The position numbers and the translations under genes are program-made. This document shows, piece by piece, positions 23,721-35,905 of a DNA stretch of 64,000 bases. Source of the stretch: Armillaria gallica (taxonomy: Eukaryota > Basidiomycota > Agaricomycetes > Agaricales > Physalacriaceae); assembly GCA_037576215.1 (NCBI GenBank), contig JBANDB010000004.1, positions 7,130,001 through 7,194,000 on the forward strand. Direction: 5' to 3'. The notes under the pieces were generated by a model that did no database searches, was not told where the DNA came from, and was given only the letters and a program-made list of their open reading frames with translations. Each line of letters begins with the position of its first letter. Position 1 is the stretch's first letter.

Positions 23721-24399
23721 TGTGTTCAGGTGAGTTTAGGTAGTTGGGATGAATCTTTCAAGGTTGATCTTTGAATCCATTCAAGGTCAGCTCGAGAGCC
23801 GTCGGCATGGAGACGAGAGAGACGGCCGAGCGTATGTATTCATCCTTGCCGTGTGCAGGCTTCGTTTTTGTTTGCAGCGAGTTGGGATGGGCGTAGCGGC
23901 TTGATAGAATGATATTCATGTCCCAGTAGTGTGATTAGCCGTCTTTGGCAGGTCTCAAGACGGGTAATTGTTTTGTGGCCCTGAAAGAGGCGAAAGGAGG
24001 GTGAGGTTCTGCTCGAATACAAAAGGCTATTTATTTTCAGAACTCGACAATTTGTGAGAGATCGGTCCAAAGAGTACGCAATGAATGCGTTCATTCCTAC
24101 GCTCGCGGTCTCCATGTCCTGACAGGCGCAGCAGCTGTCATCATTTGCTCAATGAGGCAGTTTCATACTTGACAGTGGACACCGGCAAAGACCACGATGT
24201 GGCTTGACCTCTTCTCACAAAACTGCGGTCTTGTTCCACCTATCCGAGTGCAAGTTGAGCAAAAATCGGCCCGAATCGAAGAAGGAACCAAGGACTCCAG
24301 CAGTGAACAGATGCGTGGGATAAAGAGCTTGATGATTGGCTCACTACCATCTTCCCGTGTTTGATGCGCAAAATGAAAGCAAATGCGTCTCCTACAATT

Positions 24400-24456
24400 C
24401 CTTCGAATGGGCTTTGAACCCTCATGGTAACAGTGATAGCCACTATGTTATGAAGG
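24400..24456 (-). other. tRNA-like element, CCTTC/GAAGG type
   Basis: Outer stem CCTTC/GAAGG. Middle hairpin AGTG/CACT with a 5-nt loop. T-loop region GGGTTCAAAGCCC. Confidence 0.35.
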
Positions 24457-24719
24457 GCGGATCTTATAACTGAGACTGAACAGCAGTAACTGCGAGTAAT
24501 GTATGAGTTCTGTAGGTTGGAGCGAACGGGCCTGCCTCTCAACAAAGCGGAAATCGTGAATCGACACTGTGAAGGACTTGTCGACTGGCTTCTTAGTGTT
24601 TGATACGGAAACGCCATAACAAGAATATGCAGCGACGAGAATCGAGAAACGTAAATGACTGTGGTCTGACAGGGCCGTAGGGAAGAAGAAAAACAATAGG
24701 AGCCACTGTTATGTACGAG

Positions 24720-24778
24720 GTTTCTACAGGGGCTTGAACCCAAGTAATGATGAGACTATACGGCCTGCGTCATGAAAC
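24720..24778 (-). other. tRNA-like element, Met-like type
   Basis: 59 nt. Outer stem GTTTC/GAAAC, a compensated version of GCTTC/GAAGC in sister copies. Contains GTCTCATCATTAC, close to the tRNA-Met anticodon region, then GGGTTCAAGCCC. Confidence 0.45.
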
Positions 24779-24934
24779 TGCTGCTTGCTAGATTTGGAAT
24801 CCATTCGGGAGGTCGGCGGGAAAATGAAAGTGGAGCAGTCTATCTACAGCGGAAGAATGCACGCTGTATCCCATTTGCTTAATCCTTGCAAATATAATCA
24901 ATAAAAGTTACCAGCTGAATCCTTTCTTTCTCAT

Positions 24935-24998
24935 TCCTTCGAAAGGGATTCGAACCATGCCAGTAGTAGACGCAATCTACCCGGTATATCACAAAGGA
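24935..24998 (-). other. tRNA-like element, TCCTTYG type
   Basis: 64 nt. Outer stem TCCTTTG/CGAAGGA (seven pairs, one T.G). Middle stem GGTAG/CTACT closes the 7-nt loop ATTGCGT (T33, TGC). T-loop TTCGAAT. No D-arm. Confidence 0.45.
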
Positions 24999-25213
24999 CG
25001 TTTATCTTGGCGACGGATACCGTCCCCAAACCCGATCCTTCCTCGTCAGGAAGCTACTGCTTGCCCAGATTTCATTGTTTGTACCGATAACCCCAATGTT
25101 GAAAGCGGACTGATATCTTTGTACAGAGAAACTAAAGTCAGACGACTTGCCGGCTTCCATAAATTATAATGAGGCACCTGACTGCAAGAAAAGAAAGCTC
25201 GCCATTTCTCAAT

Positions 25214-25270
25214 CTCCGAGTGGGATTCGAACCCTGGTAGTAGATGTACTAATGTACCCAGTACTCGGCG
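25214..25270 (-). other. tRNA-like element, CGCCGAG type
   Basis: 57 nt. Outer stem CGCCGAG/CTCGGAG pairs at six of seven positions. Exact B-box GGGTTCGAATCCC. Confidence 0.4.
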
Positions 25271-25455
25271 AAGGAGTTATAAAAGATTTGACTAACATAA
25301 CAACTTCCCGAGCCAATGCAACGAAGTCCGGGTTATTACGTTCGAGCAACCGTGGTGATACGGCAACGACCGGAGGTAATGCAAGAGACAAAACAGCATG
25401 CAAGGATGACGGACTGTAGGCAGAAAAAGTATCAAATAGGCTTGAAAACATTTAA

Positions 25456-25514
25456 GCCTTCCAGCGGGATTCGAACTCTGATAGTAGGCGTTCAACATAG
25501 CGCGTCACGGAGGC
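25456..25514 (-). other. tRNA-like element, GCC..GGC type
   Basis: 59 nt. Outer stem GCCTCCG/GGAAGGC pairs at five of seven positions. B-box AGTTCGAATCCC. Directly past the end of F-box copy C. Confidence 0.4.
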
Positions 25515-25597
25515 GGATGTTTAGGCTAGTACTTGCAGTTCTATCCTCACTCGCAATAGCACGAAAGTGCTAAACCAGAAAGGCGCGCATATTCCGG

Positions 25598-26904
25598 CTA
25601 TAACTGAATAATCGTGACATTCCCAAACGCCGACCCAAGGGCAATCCTCTCAAGATCCTCGTCATAATCCACCACAGCCCAATTATTGAGCGCGTTCTTG
25701 CAGACCTCGCGAACGCGGACTTCCGCTTTGGGGTTGAGCGGACCGGGAAAGACAGCTGCGATGAGCGTCTCGCAGCCGTCGCGTTCCTCCCAGTGAGACT
25801 ATGGTGCGGTCATGTGGGCGGATCTGAACAGCGGTTGCCCACTTACCGAGGATGACGTCGGTGCATCGAAGAGCTCCGCATCGTGATGAGACTTTGCTGG
25901 TAAGAGTTGGACGAAAGGAGGAGAGCGAGTAGATCTCGAGGGGGTTTAACTCTGATGCCCATGGATTGTCGCTCTCGCAGTAGATGAGGATGGGTCGGTG
26001 TTGCACTGGCGCCATCGACCCAACCAAAGGAGTGTGTGGCGATGCGGGTTATAGAGTGATGGAGAGGGCGCGGACGACAAGGGTGGTGGTCAGAGTGAAG
26101 ACAACTTGAGGCAGTGATCGTCCTGAGTATCGCCTACGTCATCGAGATAGGAGCGCTCATCGGTCTCCCAATTGTAGATCATCGTCTTCGAGACATCGTC
26201 GACACGTCGCTCAGGGCTATGATGTCACCACTAAGGGTGGTTGGGCAGAGGTCGGTGTCGATGGAATGAATTTCATGCCGGATCCCGTAGTTATCCAGGT
26301 GCAGAAGGACGATTCTCTGCAACCTATATACGTCAGAGATCGTTTACGAGAACGAGGAGCACTCACGATGACACCATCACGCTCGCTTCAGACTCTGGGT
26401 CTGCCTTCAGCTTCACCCCAGTTACTATTACGCCTTTCGGAGACCGTTCGGAGCACTTCTGCTGCCGGGCGTATCCCAAATGGCCAGGACGGACCAGATC
26501 CCCTTGTATACAGTGAGCACCCATTTGTGCTGTTGTCCTGGTACAAAATTGATTTCGGAAACTGGCGATCTAATAAAATTCGTCTCACGCTTCGGGGTTA
26601 GAGGAGAATTTGCGAGCTAACGGGACGCGAGTTGATAGGCATGACGTGTGCGATACTCGAAATTTGTATCCTTGAGAGGAATATGATAGTTGTTTGAGAC
26701 GACATCGAGCTTGAATGCATTTCTCCACACGATGTGTAGCTTTCCGGTAGCGCTGAACCGTTTGCATGTCTGTGATTTTTGACAACTAGGATTGCAGGCC
26801 TAGGAAATACTCACCTGTCGGAGAAGGAAGATATCGGTAACAGAGAGGAACGCGATGGTGTAGATCAACACATCGTCAGGTAAGTCGCAGAGAGCACTCT
26901 TCAT
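25598..26904 (-). pseudogene. F-box family protein, copy C (one early stop)
   Basis: ATG at 26,904 gives an intact F-box exon, LPDDVLIYTIAFLSVTDIFLL. The intron ends before TCKRFSATGKLHIVWRNAF. The reading meets TAG at 26,617-26,619, where copies A and B have Trp, then continues open through KRETNFIRSPVSEINFVPG. The C-terminal half has SILI-type residues, then frame breaks near 26,000. Ends ..IIQL at 25,598. It keeps the best F-box exon of the family. A truncated product of F-box plus about 60 residues is conceivable. Confidence 0.7.
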
Positions 26905-27201
26905 GGACGTCGTGTCCAGCTACGACGGTATTGGCCGATTAAGCCGGTGACTAAACAGACACGTAACAATTTCCCACGCCTCGATGAAGTTCGACACATC
27001 AACAACATGATATTTGAATGATATCGGGCTTGTTGATAATATGGATGGCCAATAAAAAGTAAGAGGAAATTTCGTTTCTTTACGGTTGACTCTACGTTTG
27101 TTCCAATAGCATAGTATCTAGTTCTACCAATTCTCAGGTCAGAACTGTGTCGGGTACGATCCATCTCGACTTGATCTCGGCATCGTAGAAAAAATAATAC
27201 C

Positions 27202-28797
27202 CTACTGGTAAATTGGTAAATCAAAGCGCGCCACTTGTCTGATGTGCTGGATGCGAATCATACGATGGTTTACGGATATAATGACGCAGCATATTCCCTG
27301 AGAGATTTTTGAATGGTTTTTTCGTAGAAGTATTGATAGAAATGCACCTATGTCGTTCCAACTTATGAACGGTCTATGAACAGGATGGTGTGGGTCTGCA
27401 AATAAGTTTATGCAAAGCACTGTTACAGTCTATGATATGGACAGAGGTGAGTGTTTCGACGACAGTGACATGACCTACGTACAGAAATCGACAGAAGGAC
27501 GAAGCAAGGTAGCAGCCCAGCGTAATCTGTATTAGAAATTGGAAAGTTGATTCGTGGCCACTGATATGAACTAAGTAGGACATACCAAGCACATTGCCTG
27601 AGGGAGTTGGCGACTAAGTTAGCTGTCCCTAGATGTAGATAAACCACGCACCAAAACTGTCGGGAGCCCCAGGCATGGAGAATCGTAGTAGAGTGAAGAC
27701 AAACATGGTCCCCATGGGGATCAGAACGATGTCATGCCTTTGTCGAAAGCCAAAAACCATGGTTTTTATCACGATCAGGCAGATCATGAGAGTGACTAGC
27801 CCTATAGTTATATAGAGCTTTTATGAGATCGATGTAAGGAAGCGTAAAATGGGAACACGTACAGAATGCGAGAGTGATTGTGAGACAATACCCGATAACA
27901 AGGGAGCTCCGTTGGAAGGTCAGAATTCCTATGATAGTCGTGAAGCCAAAGTCCCAGTCTGGATGGTCTTCCTCTACAATTTCAGTTGTAACTTTGAGGC
28001 CACTGAAAGACGCATTGTCAGGTGGTTAAGTGAGAGGCAAGAGGAAGCTTACGCATTAAGTCCCTCCGCTACATCAATGGATAAAGACACTGACTCATTT
28101 GTTACTGCGTCCCGAGCAAATGCGAGTACATTAGCTTGGTAACTGACATGCCCGGGGTGAATTACATCTAATAGAGAGGGGCAAGACGTTTGAGACCATA
28201 CCTGTCGAAAGGGTAATAGACCATGCTCCCGCGTATGTAATTTTGAACAACGATGTCGGTGCGAAATATGGGCAAGTTCTGCCGAATGTCAGTATGAGAT
28301 GCATTCCATCTGAAGATAGGGTCCGTCGGTATGTCGGTACTATATGGTGTGCGATCATCTCTGTGGTCTGACGAAGAAAGATTTCTTAAAAAGGCATTAT
28401 TACTATGGGGCATTTTCGGGAGTCATGAAAGAAGAGCCTTACGTGTCAAAGAAGATGGCAACGTCGGTGCAATTAACTTCGCAGGTATCAAAGTCAATAT
28501 ACCAATCCATGACCATGGTAGCTTTCGGAATATCGACTGAGACCAGATCGGTGAAGAGATAAATCTGCAAATAGTATGAGCAGTGACTATTAACGGATGA
28601 TGAAGGATCAGCCTTACAGTTCTGTTTATGGCCACTGAATCCCAATTGTCAAGATATAGAATCTCGCCACCTGGCCCCAACTTCAGAGCCAGTGTAATCC
28701 ATAGCAATGGAACAACGATGACGAACGAGAGAGATAAAATCAAGCAACGAAGGACTCTCGATGGGCTTCGATGACTGGAAATTTGTCGATCCGACAT
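27202..28797 (-). CDS. DUF4436-type multi-pass membrane protein
   Basis: ATG at 28,797 (MSDRQISSHRSPSR..) leads into a first transmembrane helix (CLILSLSFVIVVPLLWITLAL). About seven exons can be chained with GT..AG introns: MDWYIDFDTCEVNCTDVAIFF, LPIFRTDIVVQNYI, YYPFD joined to YQANVLAFARDAVTNESV, GLKVTTEIV with LTFQRSSLVIGYCL, then LVTLMICLIVIKTMVFGFRQRHDIV and RFSMPGAPDSFG, and finally INLFADPHHP. The YPFD.Y block, the FGFRQR helix end and the MPGAP motif are what I recall of DUF4436 proteins, whose function is unknown. Paralogue of the plus-strand gene at 30,375, in divergent orientation. No lesion noted; exon borders are approximate. Confidence 0.65.
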
Positions 28798-30374
28798 GGC
28801 AATTTGAAGTTTGAGGGGAGTGTTTCAGTGAATAATAAAGATCACCGTGCAAAAGCTAGGCTTTATAGATCCAAGCAGCTCGTTATGACTGCAACACAAC
28901 AGCAAACTTTGATCTCCCCAGATACATTTTTTGTTGGATACTGACACCAAAGGCGTTAACTCGTACAAGACATTTCATTTCGACTTGCCAAGAATCAACG
29001 TAAGGTGAGGGTGTGTTGAATGGAAGACACCGCTTGGACACTGATTATGGATATTCCGTGCTGCCCGTACAATTATTGGAAGGGTGTATACGAGGTTCTG
29101 ACCTGATGTCCGTAGCGCACGCCTCTTCCCAAACGCTTCCACTACCAACATTACCTTGCTCCTCAGAGGTGGCGATGTCTATGATCCGGCGATAACGGAA
29201 ATGACAGGAAGATGCGTGAGTGTGACTCACCGAGCGCTCACTTTGCTGTTATCTCCGTCTCTCGGGCGCGGCACCTGACTGAAAAATGACAGCCTGACAG
29301 AGGTTACTTAGGGCTGATAACCACAGCACAATGGCACCTCAATAAAAAAAGCTAAAAGCTCGTGTTCACAAGAAGTCGCAAAGACGTGTTTAGAAGTTTC
29401 TTCGACTGTCATATACGGTTTCATAGGAGAACATCGGTGGATTAGGATCTTTGACTTCCTAGTGCCAATCTTCATCTACCAGACCAAATGGTTGACGTGC
29501 CAAATCACAGCCATTACGAACCTGAGTGAAGAATTGTTATTTTTCGCGTTGAGTCATGACTCACATCTCCTGTCGTTTTCCTGCGTGTCTTGTCTATGTC
29601 CTCTCGTTAATACGAAGCGGCACTGTGCCTCCATGTCTGCCAGTCTTTCGGATCACTCAGGCGCCATTATTCCCTTTGAAGTTCCCTCGAAGTTCGAATG
29701 ATACCTAATACAACTACACACATCAAGTAGCGTTAAATCGTAGGCGCTCCCACTAGCATTCAAGGTTGTGTATATCGATCTACTAGGAACTGGGGTCCTC
29801 AGTTCATCGATCCATAGCAATAGCACAATTTACAAAACCTTCTATTCCACGTCAGCACGATGTCCAGTTCTTAACATTTATTCATTGACAGTTTGTTGTT
29901 CAACTCTTCTTTTCTTCGGGGCTAGAAAACCCCGCAGGTTCGTACCTTACCAAAGTCATCATATCATAGCCACCATAATAGAAGCATTCACGCGTGAGTG
30001 AAAATCGGTAAACCTGTGCCTTCCATTGAACAAGTCTGAGCCCGGTGTTTCTTCGCTGCGCGCCAAGCAAAACTCTCGTCATAACTGACCAAAAAACCTG
30101 CGTGTAAAAGTGAAATTCGCCCGGGGTGGGACTTTTTCAATGACTGGAACGGCTGTTTCCAATTTGTGCCACAAAGTTCTACAATTGTCGCATAGCGCCA
30201 ATACACTATTTAAGTCTTCGATGAGGCACCAAAACGTCACACGTTACACTATTGTTTAAATCTAACGGAATAATGCGCGCTACGCAGACATATAAATTCT
30301 TGCTTCTGACTGATGTCTTTTTCATTATTTCCTTGACTCGTTCTCTTCTTCCAAGTATCATATCGGACGAAGAA
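28798..30374. promoter_or_regulatory. Shared upstream region of the divergent DUF4436 pair
   Basis: About 1.6 kb separates the two start codons. No gene is supported inside, so it probably holds both promoters. No duplicated control element was recognised. Confidence 0.35.
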
Positions 30375-31845
30375 ATGACCATACATCGAAGAGCATCAAG
30401 GGCTTTTTATTGCTTGCTCACTGCTAGCTTATTCATAATCGTCGTTCCAACTTTATGCATTACTCTCGCCGTGAGATCACATCCCACAGGGGAGCTTTGG
30501 TCGGAACCGGATTATAATCTGAAAGATGGAGTGGTAAGACGCCTCCTCGCTCGTTCATTGTCAATTATCGTTTATAACATTGGAAGATTTATCTCACAGC
30601 CAACCTGATATCAGTCGATATCCAAACGACTACCATGGTAGTCGAGTGGTACATCTATAGTGGTCCTTGTGATGATAATTGTACAGAGGTTAACATTTTC
30701 TTTGACACGTGAGTCTCTTTGTGTACGGCTCTCGAAAAATATACCTGACTAATGATACCATTTGAGGAACCTATCACACCGCACAGATGATTCTAATTCC
30801 TACAGTAACAGCAGGCCCACAGTCACTCCGACCTTCATATTCAACAATAATATGACAGATTGGCAAGCTAACCGTCCGATATTCCGCACGGACCATATCC
30901 TTAACAACCCAGTGAACGGCTATGACTGGAAGTCCAGCCCTGCAAGTCTGGTCTATTACCCTTTTGACTGGTACTACGCTCTTTTCGCTCCCGTTACTTA
31001 TCTGAGCTTATTTGAAAATATGTCAGTTACACAGCTGAAATACACGCGTTTGCTCAAGATGTAGTAACAAACGAATCTGTCCCCCTAACGTTGACTTCAC
31101 TATCTGGACTCGTCCCGTAAGTTTCCCCTTTGTTTATTCTCTGAACGCATGATAGAACCCAGTTTTTCAGTGGCCTCAAAATTACAAGTGGCACTTCCGA
31201 AGATACTATCGAGGATGCGGTCTTCGATATAAGTGTGAACATCCAACGCAGCACCCTTGTTATTGGATACTGTCTCATCATCACCGTCACATTTTGTTCG
31301 TCGTCTCTTCCTGCGCTACCATGAATGCATTGACCTAATAGGCCTTCAATACGTGGATAGGGTTAGTCACTCTCATGATCTGCCTCATCATGATATCAAC
31401 AGTGGTCTTTGGCTTTCGACAACGGAACGAGATTGTTGTAGTGCCCATCGGGACGGTCTTCGCCTTTACCCAATTGCGATTAACCATGCCTGGGGCTCCC
31501 GACGGTTTTGGTATGTGATTTGCTTCTTATACAAGGTGTTAGCTCAAACACCACGTCTTTCAGGCGATATACTCGGTTCGCCATGCTCCATGCTAATTGA
31601 AATCAGCTAATTTACCTCTATCCGATCCAGATTCTGCCGGGCTATTACCATGCCTCGTCCTTCTATCGATCTGTGTACGTGGATTTATAATATTTTATAC
31701 GCAGTATTTATTTTCACTGATTCGATAGGCCGTAACGATGGCAGGCATTTACTTATTCGCCGACCCTCATGATCCGGCTCGTCGACCCTTCACTTGGGAG
31801 GAAATGAGTGCGTTGGTATTAATGTTCCTAGAAAATAACATTTAA
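30375..31845 (+). CDS. DUF4436-type multi-pass membrane protein
   Basis: ATG at 30,375 (MTIHRRASRAFYCLL..) aligns with the start of the paralogue; an upstream in-frame ATG at 30,252 is less likely. Exons chain as: first helix SLFIIVVPTLCITLAV, then ISVDIQTTTMVVEWYIYSG and NCTEVNIFFDT, then NRPIFRTDHILNNP and YYPFD joined to YTAEIHAFAQDVVTNESV, GLKITSGTSED with IQRSTLVIGYCL, LVTLMICLIMIS with VVFGFRQRNEIVVVP, LTMPGAPDGFG, LLPCLVLLSI, and AVTMAGIYLFADPHDPARRPF, stopping at 31,843-31,845. Four to five membrane helices, probably in an internal or plasma membrane. Function unknown. Confidence 0.65.
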
Positions 31846-33222
31846 CGAGCTCGCAGGAAACATGGCGGGTTATTATGTTCACCGTATGTAGCACATCGAA
31901 TGAATGGTGTGCTCGGTGTTCCATACTGACGGGCGGCGAATCATCGCAGATATCGAGATGGATCCTACACGGGACAGCGTTACGAAACACAGAGCATCAA
32001 TAGAAATAGATTTTAGACTGATGAAACACATGTACAGTGCGTAGGCACAATGAGATTGCCCAAGCGTTTTGATTAGCGTTCCATTTCACCCATAAGTCCG
32101 ATATCGCGTGGAAAAGTTACTTGGGCTGTCTAACGGCGTGAGGAATATGATGCATTGTCGTTGATCGCTGTGCCTCAACAGCTCGCTCAGAACGCGGAAA
32201 GATGGCCCACAAGGCTCTATAAGCCGAAGCACATTCTCCCGCTTGTAAGATCCCTCTAACATATATATATGACGTCTTGTGTAGGTTCATTTGTCCGAAT
32301 ATACCCAAACAACACCTATTTTGCACCACAACTACCGTCGTTTATGGAGACGCCGGCTGCCTGTTAATTAATTTGATGTTGGAGTCCGGCCGTAAAAGTC
32401 TGGATTGATTGAGACGACGAGCGGGGTAGGCAATGCATAGGATGTGTTATTCCTAGCTAATAATACGTTCAGAATACGCATCGGGACAACCCAGAAGGTG
32501 TATCCGCGTCTAAAAGTAGCAATTGTATCGAGGATCATTAGTCTCCTTCGAATCCACTAGGGAAACCCGCTTCATTACAACCCAGCCAAAGGGAAGATGG
32601 AACCCACTCACCACACCGCCCATAATCCAGTAAATTTTCACGATCACTATCACATCATTAGTCAAGGAAGAAGGAAGAAACGCAAAAGACACCAACTACC
32701 TTCTTTTTACCTTCACTAGCTTCTTGTAACTCTCTACTCAAAATGCTCGTTCCCGAGCAGGCTCATGTGCATCCGGCTCATTCCCATACACGCCACTGTC
32801 AGGAGCGATCGTTTTGAGTAAGTCTATTCTTCGTGAGAGATCGCAATACATCTTCTCTAACTCGGCCGTCCCATACACCCGCCCAGATCGTCGGCATCAC
32901 GGATATAACACGAGCACGAGGATGCTTACGTCCCAGATGCTCCTCCTCCATGCATCTGTCACGCTCTTCTTACCACTTCCGGGGAACGCGTATGGTGCAT
33001 ATGCAAAATATGAACGACGCCAGGCGGGTGTTTGTGAACTGCATCAGTGCTCATAAGCTCCTTGGGTTGGAGAAAGTTTCCGCAGGGATGAGGCGCGAGG
33101 CTGGGAATACAGGGTGTATTTTGCCTGTTAGAATTGATGAGTATACCAGAGGAAAGAAGGAGAGAATGCGGACCAAGTCAACCGCTGAGAGGTGCAAATA
33201 TTTCGAGCACGACACTCGCACC
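31846..33222. other. Intergenic region, no confident gene
   Basis: Short open stretches on both strands around 32,830-33,330 have no recognisable motif and are not supported. Confidence 0.3.
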
Positions 33223-33861
33223 TCAATTTCGAGCACCTCGGCCAGGAAAGTTTACTGGCGCCATATGTGCAAGTGCATCATCTTCAGTCATTTGGAGTTC
33301 GCTCATTTGAAAAATCCAGACAGTCTCGTGTAGGACCAATAGCTGGTAAGCGTAGATACAGGTGGAAGCATACATATATGCACCCACTCCAGCTTGAAGG
33401 ATGATAGTCATGAGATGAGAAAGACATAGGATCAGCATGTATTCGCCATCGTTCGCACATCCGACCCAGTAATGGACGATGAACTTCAGGAACCACTTGA
33501 TGGCAATCGTAAGTTTGAACGACGCCAACACACTAGTACAACTTCTGTCAGAGAAAGGAGCAGCGAAGAAAAAAAAACATACGTGACGTACAACTTTGCA
33601 CGTGTGACCACGGAGCGAAGGAGTAAGAAACGTTCCTGTGCTGACGCGCTGAACGGTATGAAACGTATATGTCGGTGAAAGAACGGAATTAATAGGGAAG
33701 TAGATGCAAGAGGTATGTAAGGTGGGGGTCGGACTCGCCGCTGGGGACTGGAATGTGGCGTAGACGAATGGATGAGTGAATGCAGCTGAAGGATGTCCGG
33801 CTCTTATGAACATATGTCTGCCATTCTTCTTCTTCGTCGACTTCATCGCCTGCACCCGCAC
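33223..33861 (-). CDS. Hypothetical membrane-protein-like reading frame
   Basis: A 212-codon open frame with a hydrophobic middle (FIVHYWVGC, then MLILCLSHLMTIILQAGVGAYM). The N-terminal third is low-complexity and may be intronic or untranslated. I do not recognise it. It ends next to the 3' end of F-box copy D. It may be chance, or a single exon of a larger gene. Confidence 0.2.
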   Translation of the reverse strand: MRVQAMKSTKKKNGRHMFIRAGHPSAAFTHPFVYATFQSPAASPTPTLHTSCIYFPINSVLSPTYTFHTVQRVSTGTFLTPSLRGHTCKVVRHVCFFFFAAPFSDRSCTSVLASFKLTIAIKWFLKFIVHYWVGCANDGEYMLILCLSHLMTIILQAGVGAYMYASTCIYAYQLLVLHETVWIFQMSELQMTEDDALAHMAPVNFPGRGARN

Positions 33862-33896
33862 TCTCCCCTGTATACCCAGCGGCGTGTCTCGTCAGA

Positions 33897-35310
33897 CTAT
33901 AACTGAACACTCATCATCTCTCCAGACCTGGACCCAACGGCCACCCTCCCGAGATTCTCATCATGATCTAACACGGTCCAGTTCTCCAGCAGGTTTAAGC
34001 ATGCGTCGTAAAAGCGGACCTCGACGGTGGGGTTAAGCGGACCGGGGCATACGGTTGCGACGAGTGTTTCACAAGCAACGTGCAGTGGCGCGTTTTCCGA
34101 GGAATACGTTAGTACATCTGAGAGCTCTCTCTTGAGATGGAGATATCTGCCGGTAAAGATTGGAGGAAAGGAGGAGAGGGATTAAGTGATCAGCTAATCA
34201 TGCTGAGTCACCGACTCGGTCGGAGAATCCATACGGCGATGCTCCGCTTGCCGAGGATGACATCGGTGCATCGAAGAGCTCCATGTCGAGAGGATATTTT
34301 GGAGACAAGGAATGGAGGAAATGAGGAGAGAGAGTAGAGCTCGAGTGAGTTTATCTCTGATGCCCAGGGATCGTTGCCCTGGGAGCGGATGAGAATGGAG
34401 GTCGGTGTCGCACTGGCGCCATCGACCCAGCCGAAGGAGTGCGTGGCAATACTGGTGAAAGCGGAGTCGTAAAGAGTGATGGAGCGTGCGCGGACGACGA
34501 GGATGGTGGGCGGGGTGAAGATGACTTGGAGGCAATGACCTTGCTGAGGGTCGTCTACGTCGTCAAAGTAGGCGCGTTCGTCCGTCTTCCAATTGTAGAT
34601 CGCTATCTTGGAGTCGTCGCTGAGGGTTATGACGTCACCGGTAATGCTGACCGGGCGGAGGTCGGTTTCAACGGAATGAATCTCGTGTAGGGTCCTGTCG
34701 TCGTCTAGGCGCAGGAGAACGATTCTCTGTGACCTACATACGTAAGCTATCGTTTATGAGAGGAATAGGCACTCACAATGACACTGCGACCCCCGCTTCA
34801 GACCATGATTCTGTGTTCAGCTTCACCCCAGTAAACAGCGCCTTTCGGAGACCACTCTGAGGACTTGTGTCCACGCGCGATGTCCCATATTGTCAGCACT
34901 GACCAGATTCCTTAGGATACGGTTATCAGCCATTTGTGTTGTGGTCCTGGTAGGAATTTGATTTTGGAAGCAGGCGATCCGATAAAACTCGTCTCGCTTT
35001 TCGGCGTCAGAGGAGAGTCTGCGGGCCCACGGGACGCGAGTCGGTAGGCGTGACACGTGCTAAATTGCGGATCAGAGTAGTCGGGGGGAAAATAGTCCTT
35101 CGAGACGATGTCAAGCTTGAATGCGTTTGTCCAGATAATCCGTAGCCTTGTGAGCGCACTGAACCGTTTGCATGTCTGTCATTTTTAGTGACTAGGATCG
35201 CAGGGCTAAGCAATACTCACCTGTCGGAGAAGGAGGACATCAGTAACAGAGAGAGACGCGATGGTGTAGATCTATACATCGTCAGGCGAGTCGTAGAGAG
35301 TACCGTTCAT
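33897..35310 (-). pseudogene. F-box family protein, copy D (stop inside the F-box)
   Basis: ATG at 35,310. The F-box exon reads SPDDV, TAG, IYTIASLSVTDVLLLRQ, so a stop falls inside the F-box itself. The second exon is diverged but keeps AYRLASRGPADSPLTPKSETSFIGSP. Around 34,078-34,345 a stretch of about 150 bp (..CCGAGGA..ACATC..GAGAGCTC..) appears twice in tandem, adding another disruption. The C-terminal half keeps SFGWVDGASATPTSILIRSQ. Ends at 33,897. Its upstream flank (35.4-36.7 kb) is repeated beyond copy E (41.2-42.5 kb). Confidence 0.7.
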
Positions 35311-35804
35311 GGACCAAGCCTTGCGGACCGATCTAGCCGGAGACTAAATAAACACGTAACGATTTCCCACGCCTTCACAAAGTTCGATACTCCTTTTTCA
35401 TGGTCTCCGCCGCTTTGTCCAATGCCTTAGTATTGAGCAAAAGTTTTCTTTGCTTCACCCTTTTGATCCATGGAGCTTCCTCACTGTCAGCTCACTGCTC
35501 TTGAATACCAATACGATGACCGAAAATCCAGTCGTCTTTCGCAGCTGTCCAAAGACAAATCTTGCTCAAGCCAAATTCTAGCGTGCTCTCATATGCTCTC
35601 TGAACAGATCTCGAGCCGGCCGCTGCTGATATATGACTGTATGAGCAAGCATAGCGTCGTACGGTAAATGTTTTTCATCATTCTTCTATGTACTGACGCT
35701 TCCCTAATAGTGGTAACATTTCGCTACAGGTAGACCTCTCTCCAAACATGTCTTACAAGACCAGATAAAAATATAAACGAGTGGAGAGAAATACTCTCGT
35801 TTCC

Positions 35805-35905
35805 GCTTAGGACGGGGATCGAACCAAAAACATTCTTCAAGCAGCGAGGAATTAAAGCTCTATTGGAACCGGATACGCTTATCGTTACACCACTATTGCG
35901 TATCT
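35805..35905 (-). other. tRNA-like sequence with A-box and two B-box-like motifs
   Basis: The minus strand reads TAGTGGTGTAACGATAAGC (D-arm/A-box-like), then GGTTCC.., and further on TTTGGTTCGATCCCC (B-box). Stems have decayed. Counterpart of 41,545-41,653. Confidence 0.35.

Noticed and set aside
32833..33333. 166-codon plus-strand open frame
   Set aside because: No recognisable motif, overlaps other open frames on both strands, and composition is unlike the confirmed genes.
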